Assembly (NCBI RefSeq): GCF_949987535.1 | Contig: NC_080067.1 | Coordinates: 58,214,405 to 58,278,404 of the forward strand | Direction: 5' to 3' | Length of the DNA: 64,000 nt | DNA from: Balaenoptera acutorostrata | Lineage: Eukaryota; Chordata; Mammalia; Artiodactyla; Balaenopteridae | Shown here: positions 1 through 9,972 of the stretch, one piece after another | How positions within the stretch are numbered: position 1 is the first letter of the stretch | How the letters are laid out: the number at the start of each line of letters is the position of its first letter | Notes under the pieces: generated by a model | What the model saw: only the letters and a program-made list of their open reading frames with translations | The model's database searches: none | What the model was told of the DNA's origin: nothing | Program-made: the position numbers and the translations under genes

Positions 1-116
1 AGAATCTAAAAAAGAGTGGATATATGTATATGTATAAATGATTCACTTTGCCATACACCTGAAACTAACACAACATCATAAATCAACTATACTTCAATAA
101 AAATTTAAAAAAAAAA
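1..116 (+). mobile_element. L1 3' end (5'-truncated, cut by window edge)
   Basis: The first bases carry the end of L1 ORF2 (AATCTAA stop context). A shortened 3' UTR follows, with the block CTGAAACTAACACAAC, then ACTTCAATAAAAAT and a poly(A) run ending near 116. This matches the 3' end of the cetartiodactyl L1 lineage also seen at 15.5 and 60.3 kb, but it lacks their G-rich segment, so it is an older or deleted subfamily. The element continues to the left of the window. Confidence 0.85.
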
Positions 117-134
117 GATTAAATCAGGTCATAA

Positions 135-385
135 GAATGCATCCTAATCCAATAGGATTGGAACCCTGTAAGAAGGGGAAGAGCTCTCTCTCTCTCTCTC
201 CCTGACATGTGGGGACAAAGCAAAAAGGTGACCATCTTCAAGCCAGGAACCCAGTTGACCAGTACATTGATCTTGAACTTCCTAGCTTCCAGAACCATGA
301 AAAAATAAATTTCTGTTGTTCAAGGCAACCAGTTTGTGGTATTTGTTATAGCAGTCTTAATAGATTAATATACATTGTAACTAGT
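135..385 (+). mobile_element. MLT1-like (ERVL-MaLR) LTR, 3' part
   Basis: The stretch from about 255 to 380 reads like the 3' end of MLT1 LTRs: CTTCCAGAACCATGA, then an AATAAATTTCTGTTGTT polyadenylation-signal block, then CCAGTTTGTGGTA and a TTGTTATAGCAG block. The 5' side (150-185) resembles the usual TCCTTATAAGAAGGGGAAGAG segment and is followed by a short (TC)n run at 185-200. The open frame at 209-421 lies inside this LTR relic and is not a gene. Confidence 0.75.
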
Positions 386-439
386 ATCATTGTTGCTCTA
401 TTAATAGCCACCATTTCTTGAATATTAATCCACTGGACA

Positions 440-1040
440 TTGAACATTAATCCACTGAAAATGTTTCTTGAACTCCTATTTTGTATAAGGCCCTGTAGTG
501 GGTAGGGGAGATACACTGGAACTGGTGAACAGTTGCTGCCCTATGAAGCAATCTTCAGGGGGAGATGGAAGTGAAATATATACATATATATAAATGAATG
601 CTCTAAGTATTAGGAAGGAGAAATACAGAGTTCTATGAAAGCATGTAACAAAAGAACCAAGCTTAGCCTGCTTAGTTTGGAGGTTCCTGGAGGTTTCTCT
701 GAAAAGTTTAAGCTAAAACTTGAAATTTGACAAAGAATTTACTGGGCAAAGAGGTAGAAAGGACAATAGGTGCAAAACGTCTGACTCAGGAAGGAACTTG
801 GGGTATTTGAAGAACTTAACAAAGGATAGTCTAGCTGAAGATTATTGAATGTGATGGTGAATGGCATGAGATGAAGCTGGAGAAATACATGGCAAATTAC
901 AGCGTGGCAGTGTAGGCAAAGGCAAAATTTTTATTTTTATTCTAAGAGCAATGGAAAACCATTGAAGTGCTTAAAGTAAAGGTATGGTATGAGTGGATTT
1001 TCAACTGGTTGGGGGAGTTGGTGTGATACACGGAGTTCAG
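440..1040 (-). mobile_element. L2 LINE remnant (antisense)
   Basis: Landmarks of the L2 3' region appear in reverse order. These are the GGCCCTGTAGTGGGTA block near 488, the segment matching 'caggaaggcttcctgg' near 680-700, and AGCAATGGAAAACCATTGAAG with GAGTGGATTTT near 950-1005, the antisense of the L2 'atcagatttgcattt' region. It is diverged, with an AT-rich expansion near 575-592. It is an ancient (pre-eutherian) element with no coding capacity. Confidence 0.6.
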
Positions 1041-1429
1041 GTGTGGACATAGTCCCCTTGGGAACTGGTCAAGTAGACAGTCAATGGAGGTATTGAATAG
1101 GCAATTGTATAATCCACTTTGGGACTCAAAAGCAGGGTTGAATTCTGAAATACCTTTGGAGTTATCAGAATATACATGTGTATGTCATGGTTGTATGTGA
1201 GATTCTATAGAAAGAGAGTACAGTGATAAAAGAAGCAGACTAAGATCCAGCACTGGGCCCTGAAAAAAATCAAGAAGTATCCAAAGAGGTAGGAGGAAAG
1301 CTTTAAGACTGAAATCTCAGGTCGTAAGGAATGAAGATGTTTCTAGAGAGTTGTCACCAGTCACTCTGTCAAAAATTATGTAGGTCATTTAACGTGAGGC
1401 AGAAAATGCCCATTGAATTGAATAACACA
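1041..1429. other. No recognisable feature
   Basis: Unique AT-rich sequence. No open frame of note, no tail or target-site duplication, and no repeat family recognised by eye. Confidence 0.5.
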
Positions 1430-1620
1430 GAGGTTCTACTTTGGGGCAGACATTATGCAAGGTGTTTTACATCTAGCTTTAATTCTTACAGTGCAGTACA
1501 TATTATTGTCATGGGACAGATGAAGAAACTGAGCATCAGAGTTCAAGGTCACAGAGTTAGAAAGGGTGAGGGCAAATCTGGGCTTCAACCCAAGTCTATG
1601 ATGTTGGAGACATAGAGCCC
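1430..1620 (-). mobile_element. MIR SINE remnant (antisense)
   Basis: The antisense MIR core is visible: GGGACAGATGAAGAAACTGAG near 1513, then AAGGTCACAGAGTTAG near 1545 and a GGGCTTCAACCCAAGTCT block near 1579, corresponding to the MIR 'gattcgaacccaggtct' region. The 94-codon frame at 1331-1615 runs through this relic and is a chance frame. Confidence 0.7.
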
Positions 1621-3499
1621 TATACTTCTATTCTGCCACTTAAGCCCTTCCCTAAACTGGTTTTGGTTTTGTTGTTGTTGCTACTTGTTTGTTTGTTTTG
1701 GTATTAAAATCAAGCCCACAGAACTAGATTCTGTTTATTCTCTTACTGCTTTATATGTATGTAGTAGCCTTGTCTCTCCCACTGGATTTATGAGTTCGCT
1801 AAGGGCAAGCACCAGAGCATAGTGTAGGAGAAAGAAAATAGACTTTGCAACCTGACAGACCTCGGTCATAGTTTAAAAATTATAATGTCCATGAAGTGTC
1901 TAGCGGAGTGACAGGTACAGATGAGCCAAGTGTTGAATGCGACTTTCAATATTTCTTTGTATCCCTTTCAGCCCAGTGTGCTGTACAGAGTAAGGTTAAA
2001 TAAATATCAAATTTAATTCTTAGGGTACTGTAAGTGATAATAAATTCTTTATCAGTTAATTGTACCCATCATAATTGCTAATATAGTTTAGGAGTCAATC
2101 CACTCCCAATAATGAAAACTTGCCTTACCCTGGGACTGAGAAGAGAATAGAAAATGAGATACTCTGCCTTTCCTTAAACTTGTGCAAATGCCACATTGGA
2201 AAACTAGACCCCTGAAAATCACGAACTCATTGACAACAAGTTCTTTGATTTCTCCAAGCTACCATTTCCATTGTACCTAATCTAGCCCTAGGTGCATGGT
2301 ATTTACACAGTACTTACTAAAATAAGATAAACAAATTGCATGTCGATGAAGAAGAGATTTCTTGGCCCCTAAAGACATCAAAAGTTTTCTTTTCTGAACT
2401 ACAAAATGTCAGGTGCTAGCATGGCATTCTAACTTCCTAACTACCACACTCACTTCTGTTTGTAATACAGTTTATAGGCATACACAATAGGGTATATCTT
2501 ATCAGCCTTTCCAAAAATGTCATGGAAATAATATGATTTCAGAGGTTATTTTTGACACATGAACAAGCTAAAAATGTTTCTTAGACTGAAGCCAAGACTT
2601 AATAAGTACTTTTACTGTCATGACTCATCAAACTTAATATATTGGAATGCTGTGTGAGAACTCTTATCTGAATGGTTCAATCATGCCCAAGTAGGAGGGA
2701 ATTTATTTGGGACCAAATGTAGATGTTTAAAAACTCCTCAGTTGTCTGTTTTTCTCCCTTTCAAAGCTTTACAGGTATGGTAACAACCACATGATCCAAG
2801 TGTGTGCTCATTTTCTATTATATAGGTATTATAAGAACGTAATATTTTAAAACCACTTGATTCTTTGTTATCCTGTTATTTTCTGGAGGATTTGTTTACC
2901 TGTGATTGATTGCTAATTTTTTGGACAGAGTGACAATAGTACCTTTTGGATCATGTGTAGGGCCATGAAATAGTGCTGTTCCCTCCCTCATCCCATGCTC
3001 CTGCCAAACTGGTCTCTTCAACATTTTCAAATGTGCCAGTTCTACTACCTTCCCCTGAAATGGCATATGCCTCCCGTGCATCCTATTGTGGAAATTACCC
3101 TCCTTCTAGGGTTCAATTCCCAGACTACCCTCTCCAGGAATGTATATGTAGCAGAGACTCAATAGAGGCTCGAGTTGAATTTAATAACAGACAGCAATTT
3201 TCTTCCTAACTTAATCCCTCATGTACTATGAGGGAATGAATAATTTGGGTCCATTAAATGTCTCTTTCTAGAACTTGAATGAATATGTGCAAACTGCAGG
3301 TGTACTGCAGGCATCTCCAACACAAATGTTTACGGGGACCAGACAGTTAAAATAAATGAATGTAGTGGGCTTGATGGTCAGAATGTAAAGTCGGGGTGGT
3401 ATGGCTCTGATAAAACTAAAGAGCATATGCTTGTATGTAGTAGCAGCTCCTGCTACTTTTAGCTGATTTTTGTCCTACTTTGTTCTGTCATTTTCTTAA
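1621..3499. other. Unique intergenic sequence
   Basis: About 1.9 kb of AT-rich single-copy-looking DNA. A (TTG)n-like stretch sits at 1660-1700 and a weak MIR-like patch lies near 1800-1990. The two overlapping frames at 2896-3209 on opposite strands share no recognisable domain and lack codon-like composition. I see no gene. Confidence 0.5.
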
Positions 3500-3575
3500 T
3501 GCCTAGGAATGTGCCTGGCTCATAGTAGAACCTCAATAAATATTTGTTGAATGAGTGACTGAAAGAATGAATGAA
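3500..3575 (+). mobile_element. L2/MIR-type 3' end (sense)
   Basis: The signature GTGCCTGGCTCATAGTAGAA is followed by CCTCAATAAATATTTGTTGA and a GAATGA-type tail (about 3540-3575). This is the conserved 3' terminus shared by L2 and MIR elements. Nothing upstream is recognisable, so the family cannot be decided. Confidence 0.7.
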
Positions 3576-5199
3576 TGCTGAATGAGAAATCAGGCTCCCA
3601 AATCTCCCACTTTCTCAATAAAGAAGAGAAGTTCAAAAATTTTTTTGGAAACATTCTGAATTTTTAATTTTGATGACTAGTCCATTGAAATGAAAAGTCT
3701 GCTCTGACCAAATACAGCTACCGACCAAGCTTGACCTGAGAGCCAGCAGTCTGCTACCCATCCTATATTTGATTTTTAAGAGGGAATTCTCTTCTAACAA
3801 TTTTGTAAAGGGTAATAATTTGGGAAATATTTCTAGCTTCTCTCTGGCTGGAATCATGAAAACTAGTTAAATACTTAGAAAGAGAATGTGTTGGATAGAT
3901 AGGAATTACACTTAACATTTTCTGAAACATTTTCATTTGGATTCTCACTTGATCCTTACAACAGCTCAGTTAAATGGAAAGAAAGTTACTCTCACCTCCA
4001 TTTAACTGCCTTTGAATACATCTAGTCTCTTCACTGCTGTTCTGATTGAATGGTGATTATTTATTGACCCATTTTAAAAGCAGCCCCAAAGTCAGTGTAG
4101 TTCTTGTCTTTGTACATTTAGTCAAACTGACTGACCTTAGAGAACCCCGAGTGCAGTGCTTTTACCTACTCAGTTGGTAGCTTGTCACTTGTCCATTTTG
4201 GGGCGAGCTATTTCAGTGGCTTCATAAAGGAGCCACATGTCTGGACATTCAGGAAGGCTGGGTTCTTTAGATATATGGTGCTGCGTAAAGCAACCTGAAA
4301 AGAACATCATAAAACATGTCCTGATTCTTGCCTTCCTCACTGCCTCATCTGGAAAATGTGTCTGCCTGCCAAATACAGCAGGCTTAGGAAATCAAAATAG
4401 AAACAAGAAACAAAGGAAATGAGAGACAAATTTATTTTCAGAGTGTGTCCTTGTCCTGTGAAGAGCAAAAGAACAACTGCATCTGTTTGAGGCTATTACC
4501 TAGACATTATAGGGAACAATCCTCAATGCAGACATGTCCAAACACGTGTGGTTAAGCCTGTTGTCAAATCTGGAGATGAAAGACTTAATACAAGCAGATA
4601 AGTATCATATAAAAGTGGATGACTTCCCTCTCTTATTAAGCCCTCATTTGGTTTCAGAAGTCTTGGTCTGCCCAGAAAATTTTCTATCCTGTACCTTAGA
4701 CTTAGAAACGGTGAAGCCCAAACAATCAATGTTTTGTTTCAAAATTTAAAGAGGTAAGGATCCCAGACAGCTGGTGTGGAATGGATGAATAAATGTGCCT
4801 CAACATACCACCTGTGCCTCCTGCTCCCCCGCCAGGTACATAAAACACACATACATATGCACACAAACACATACACACGTATGCATTCATTCATTCCCTT
4901 ATATCTAATAAAAAGTGGGGGTAAAAATACCCGAAGACCACAACCAGCATAAATTCTTAGGAAAAGCTGAGAACTTTCCTAAGTTCACAAAGGTGAATTT
5001 AGCAGTCAAGGTGCATATGACACTTGGGTTAAAATGGGTTTTTTAGGTTCCTCGAAGACTTCAACATTTTTTAAACTTGTGCTGGCCAGACGTCCACTGT
5101 GCTGCTGGATGGGTGAGGTACCCCAGCCAATGACTAGGAACTCTGTCAGGCTATATCACTAGGTATGTGAAGGAATATTTGTAGTTAATAATAATTTTT
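3576..5199. other. Unique intergenic sequence with CA/TA-rich tract
   Basis: Mostly unrecognised sequence. A possible antisense MIR fragment lies at about 3925-4000 (GATTCTCACTTGATCCTTAC). An impure (CA)n/(TA)n tract lies at 4845-4885. The frames at 3633-3948 and 4237-4749 are short, unsupported and partly antisense to one another. Confidence 0.5.
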
Positions 5200-5200
5200 T

Positions 5201-5248
5201 AAAAGCATGCAAAAAAAATAAAAATAAAAAAAAATAAAAGCATGCAAA
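5201..5248. repeat. Direct repeat around an A-rich tract (tail-only insertion?)
   Basis: The 13-mer AAAAGCATGCAAA occurs at 5201-5213 and again at 5236-5248. Between them is only an A-rich tract (AAAAATAAAAATAAAAAAAAAT, 5214-5235). This is the structure left when target-primed reverse transcription copies little more than a poly(A) tail, but local tandem duplication is an alternative. Confidence 0.6.
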
Positions 5249-6544
5249 GATAAAGTGGTTTTATAAAATAAGATACATAAATATAAGTTAAATACATCAT
5301 AAGTATAATTTTTTACTGTCTGCTCCAACACATTTGCCGCTCAAAGTTCATGTGTAATTTTCAAGTAAACAGTGTCTATAGATTTCACTGATCATACTTT
5401 GTTGGTCACTGAATCCATACTTCTCTCGTAACCATCAGCATCTGTAGGAGCCTGTCTAGCCCTAGCCTAAAGAAAGCAGCTTCAGCACATACCAGGTAAG
5501 AGATAGAACACCAGGGCAGAGGGCAGATAATACTACCCTGAGGTCAAATCACTGTGTGGCAGGCCCACCCGCATGCCCCCAAATCTTTTTCCAGTTTCCA
5601 AATCAAAATCTGTTCCTTGCCTGGCAGCTCTAAATCTTGGGGAATCTAAATGGACCAGATATAATAGAATGTAATAAGTTAAAATGAATATATTCATTCA
5701 TGCACAATCTTGAGGACCTATGATATGTTAGGCGTGGTATGCAGGAGACACAAAGACAAAAGAAAAATTGGGGAGATGGTGGCTGGGAGAGAGCATGGAA
5801 AGGGTGAGCCAGGTGGAGAAGGCAACAAGGATAAAGGCAAAGGGACAGGACAGTGCACCAACAGAGTTGCAGTCATTCGTGAAGGCAGAAAAGTAGGGTA
5901 TAAGGGGGAAAAAATGGGAAAAGATGATAAAAAATGGGTTTAGAAATTTGATTTTTATACTAAAAGTTAAGAGCATGAAGAACATCCTTCAGTCAATAGC
6001 AGAGAATACCTATTCTAAAAGTACTTGCTAGAAATGGTGTTTTTGTAGTGTCTGGCATTCAGTTCCTGCCAAATGCTCACTGAGATAATATTTTTTAAAA
6101 AATTGTCATGAAGAAGTTAGGCATGTATTGTATGTAGGCATGTATTGTGAAAGATCTTCATATTCTTATCCGTCATACCCCCTTCATAAAAAGAGAAGAA
6201 AATAGTGTATTGGACATATTAATCATCCATTGTTAAGCTTCACCTCTCTATGAAGCCAGGTCACTAGGAAGCTTTTAAGCACCATCATGCACTTTACCTC
6301 CTGATGTAGGTGTCATGATACCCTTGCCTTTCTCCAAGGCAAAGTAGGAAGTAATAATACATTGGAACATCTTTGCATTGTTCAAACTATTAATAACAAG
6401 TGTGTTGTCATTTACATTATCCACAATGATTTATATAAATGTCTTCACACATTTGTGTTAGTCCTCTGGGTCCTTGGTTAACTATGAGAAAGCTACATAA
6501 CCCACCGTGTTTACCTCTTTATTGTGGATGATAAAAGCCCAGAG
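5249..6544. other. Mostly unique sequence with a weak L2-like patch
   Basis: A purine-rich stretch at 5690-5940 includes the GACCTATGATATGTTAGGC block, which resembles the antisense L2 3' end (usual form 'gcacctactatgtgccaggc'). A 14-bp core (TAGGCATGTATTGT) is tandemly repeated with a 17-bp period at 6118-6148. The rest is unrecognised. Frames at 5710-5985 on both strands follow the purine-rich composition. Confidence 0.45.
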
Positions 6545-6690
6545 CTGAGTTCTGATTTATAGCCATAAAGTTTTTTTTCCATATTAGTTGTATGATTTGG
6601 AGCAAATTTTGTAAATTTTCTGAGATTCAGTTCTCTCATCTGGAAAATGGGAATAATAATGATAATATTAATAGCAATAATGATAAATAA
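6545..6690 (+). mobile_element. MIR SINE remnant (sense)
   Basis: The MIR core order is seen: TTGTATGATTTGGAGCAAAT, then CTGAGATTCAGTTCTCTCAT, then CTGGAAAATGGGAATAATAA. These match the usual 'tgtgaccttgggcaa', 'cctcagtttcctcat' and 'ctgtaaaatgggaataat' landmarks. It is about 140 bp and moderately diverged. Confidence 0.75.
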
Positions 6691-7429
6691 CAACATCTGT
6701 TATATTATCCAAAGATAATTTACTTTTAAAAAACTCTGGTATAAGCCATATAATATGTGTGTATGTGTTTTAATAAGCTATAATCTATTCCCTAGCATTT
6801 AAAGGGCCCTAAATAGGAATCTACATTCCAATGTAGCTATGAAAACACTACAAATATTATTAATGAAACTACATGAGAGTTTGCCAATTAGGAAGAGGGA
6901 TGTTAGAAATCTATATGGTAAAATGACAGGTGTTTAAAATGTGTCATTGCCTAGAAAGGTGGTAAGGACATCACTGTCCTTTCCTAAACAAGGCAGTAGG
7001 ATATAAAAAGCTCAACAGCTCAATACCTTCCGAAATGTGTCCTAGGTCTGGACATCCATTTGTACCCATTCCATGAAGTATTTTGTTGCCTGACCCATCA
7101 CAAAGATTAACCGGCCCTGCCTTTGTTGCATCTGCCTGTGATGTAAAAGAAAAGAATTTCCATTCATAGTCTTTTCCAGAGTTTCTCAGGACAGAGAGTG
7201 TGGGCTCCCTTGAATTTACAAGAAAATTATGTATGACATTTATGTCTACTTGCCAGTCGACATTTGTAAAAGAATTTGGTATAAGACTTGCTTTCATTGT
7301 AATATACCATCCTGTAGCCTGGGGATCTGTAGAACTTCTTGTACCTCTGATTACTAGAAGAGATATTTACAAAACAAACAGACTATGGAAAGTGATGTCA
7401 TAGCCAGCTTTCTGGTAAGTTTGTAGAAT

Positions 7430-7463
<34 letters not shown>

Positions 7464-7574
7464 AAGTGTTCTAAAAACTAGATTATGCAAAATTAAACAG
7501 TCAGATTTAGACAAAACAAAATTAGCTAAACATGTAGCAATAAGTAGATTAAACATGTATTGCAAGTACTTATT
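6691..7574. other. Unique sequence with (TA)n(GA)n microsatellite
   Basis: No repeat family recognised between 6691 and 7425. A compound microsatellite lies at 7431-7462, (TA)n running into (GA)n. Opposite-strand frames at 6971-7297 (108 codons) and 7200-7403 overlap and show no known domain; I treat both as chance. Confidence 0.5.
7431..7462. repeat. Compound (TA)n(GA)n microsatellite
   Basis: About six TA units pass directly into about eleven GA units. It is likely length-polymorphic. Confidence 0.9.
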
Positions 7575-8045
7575 TTAAATGTATCTTTTGACTTAGCAAT
7601 TCTACATCTGGGAATTTTGTATGAAGAAATCATAGGACAATGCACAAAAATTGAAATATAGGAATAATCACTGTTATACAGTTCACAACAGTGAAAACTG
7701 GTAGTACCCTGTGTCTTTCAACAGATTATTATTTAATAAATTATGGTACATCTATACAATGTAATAATTTCCATCATTACAATGATAGCACACAAAGATG
7801 ATGCAGAAAGATGTCCATAAAACACATTAGCTGAAAAACCAAATTTCAAAAACAGTGTAATAGTCTTTAATTGTATTTTTTGTTAAAAAATATATGTATA
7901 GAAAAACATCTTGAATGATATATACCAAAATATTAGAAAAGATTATGTCTGGAAGGCATAATTAGGAGTGATCCTTGTTTTTCTTTTTATAATTTCTGTT
8001 AATGGCATATCCAATTTTTATATTCAGAAAAAACAATAAAGGAAA
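7575..8045 (+). mobile_element. L1ME-like fragment (sense, ORF2 end plus 3' UTR)
   Basis: It contains diverged ORF2 C-terminal coding sequence: TTAGCAATTCTACATCTGGG near 7594, then TAAATTATGGTACATC near 7736. The L1ME-type 3' UTR follows, with TTGTTAAAAAATATATGTAT near 7880, ATATACCAAAATATTAG near 7920, and an A-rich end near 8020-8043. It is 5'-truncated and ancient. Confidence 0.7.
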
Positions 8046-8613
8046 ACCTCATATTTCTATCTTAAATCATAAAACCATAAGGTAAGTTTGCAAAATCACA
8101 GGCTGACTAAACCAGTTGGGTAACTCTAACTCACAAACTCAGGTTTGCAGTTGGGCTGTGCTTCTTCACATGTCAAAGACTCCCATCGGTTTGTACTCAT
8201 TCAATCCTTGATTTTGGTAGTGTTAAAACGGTCTGAACTAGAGAAATTAAGGAATTCTTTCCATTCTTGAAGATATCCTTTTGTCTTTCTAGTTTAAATT
8301 ACTTTTAGGATCTTATTATTCATACTTCAAAGGTATTTGCTGTTTATGTAATTTTCCCCTCCTATGTTTATTCTTTCATGGGAGGTGATTCTAATATGCT
8401 TGCTATCAAACTGTTCCAGATTCTCATAGAATAAGTAACCAACAATTGATGAAGACCACCAAAGTGGTCATAATGACAAACTGTAAAGATTATCCTCTTC
8501 AAACTTCCCTAAATCTTTGAACTATTTTTCAAATATCTGTTGCATAGAAGCAAATATGTTCCACTATGTGGTTGACATATCCCATCTGCTATCTGTTTGT
8601 GTATGTGTGTGTT
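8046..8613. other. No recognisable feature
   Basis: AT-rich unique sequence with a short (TG)n patch at 8599-8612. No repeat or gene signature was recognised. Confidence 0.5.
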
Positions 8614-8812
8614 TTTATTTTTTTTTTATTGACGTATAGTTGATTTACAATGCTGTGCCAATCTCTGCTGTACAGCTAAGTGACTCAGTTATACACATAT
8701 ACACATTCTCTTTTTAATATTCTTTTCCATTATGGTTTATCCCAGGAGACTGGATATAGTTCCCTGTTCTGTATAGTAGGACCTTGCTGTTTATCTATCC
8801 TATGCTGATCTG
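8614..8812 (-). mobile_element. Cetartiodactyl L1 3' end (antisense)
   Basis: A T-rich run at 8614-8630 (the antisense A-tail) is followed by ATTGACGTATAGTTGATTTA. Then come GTACAGCTAAGTGACTCAGT and GGATATAGTTCCCTGTTCTG, which are antisense L1 3' UTR landmarks. It is a 5'-truncated insertion of about 200 bp. No clear target-site duplication was found. Confidence 0.85.
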
Positions 8813-9639
8813 GAGGCTTCCAAATGAGTTCAAGACAAAAACATTTTTATTAATGGTTTGGTTTCCTCTTTACACTTCCTCTAGGATATCACTTGTGTCT
8901 ATAGTAGTAATAAAAAGTGCTGAGTAATCCCCAGTGAAACAATTGATAGATCACCAACAGATGCTAAAGCCATTATGTGAAAGTTTGGGGTGGGAGTGGT
9001 GGTAACAGAATAATTGCAAGGTTTCAACGTATTGCTCTATAGATTACTTGTTAATTGCAAATGGGAAAACTTCATTTTACTATGGAGAATCTGGTGGGAA
9101 CCACCTTAACCAAGAGATCAAATTTAACTTCATTAATAGTGAGATAAGCTGACATTATGTGCCTTCTGATTTGAAGTAATATGAAGTACAAAGTATTGCT
9201 TATAGGGTATTCTTGCCAAGACTGTTTAACTTAAATCTAACCAAACCTTTAGACATAACTTCCAGTTCACAGGAAGTGCAGAGGACAGAGGAACAGGTTA
9301 ACTAAAACCAGGAGGAAACACAGAAATCCAAACTGTAAGCCCTTCTACAAGGCAGTTGGCCTGGTTTCTTCTAAAAGTCAGTGTAATGGGAGAAAAAACT
9401 GGTGGGGGACTGCTCTAGACAAATGCAATATGGGAAGCTTTATTGGATATTGGTTTAAAAAAATAGCTATAAAAGACATTTTAATGACAATTGGGAATAT
9501 TGGAATATGAATTGGATATTGAATGGTATTACAGAATTGTAGTTTTAAGTGTGATAGTGATATTATAGCTACATAAGAAAATATGCTTATTCTTAGAAGA
9601 TGAAAACTGAATTATTTGAGAGAAAGACTTATGTATGAA
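8813..9639. other. No recognisable feature
   Basis: Unique AT-rich sequence without a repeat I can name and without a notable open frame. Confidence 0.5.
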
Positions 9640-9840
9640 ATTTACTTTCAAATAATCCCTCCCAGAATGAGAAAGAAAGTAAGAGAGCAAGAGAGAGGGC
9701 AAGCAAACATGGTAAAATATTAATTGTTGATTTTAGACGGTGGGCATATGAGCACTCATTTTATTACTCTTTCAACTTCCTGTTGTTGAAATTCTTCATA
9801 ACCAAAAGGGGGAAAAGGGAAGGTTAAACCAAAAAAATCA
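9640..9840 (+). mobile_element. L1M-type 3' UTR remnant (sense)
   Basis: The order is ATGGTAAAATATTAATTGTT, then GGTGGGCATATGAGCACTCA, then ATTACTCTTTCAACTTCC and GTTGAAATTCTTCATAACCA before an A-rich end. This resembles the 3' UTR of old L1MC/L1ME elements. The subfamily is uncertain. Confidence 0.55.
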
Positions 9841-9909
9841 AGCCCTTTATAGTAATACTTGGCATTCTGATTGTATTTGCAAACCTGTATCATAAACATA
9901 GGATATTTA

Positions 9910-9938
9910 AAATTTTCCTTTCATGGAAAGGAAAATTT
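9910..9938. repeat. Perfect 13-bp palindrome
   Basis: AAATTTTCCTTTC and its exact reverse complement GAAAGGAAAATTT flank a 3-nt loop (ATG). A second, weaker palindrome built on TTTTCTTTTAAAGAAAA follows at about 9941-9957, and CTTTTCTTTTAAA-like units recur to about 9972. Confidence 0.9.
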
Positions 9939-9972
9939 CTTTTTCTTTTAAAGAAAACTTTTCTTTTAAAAC

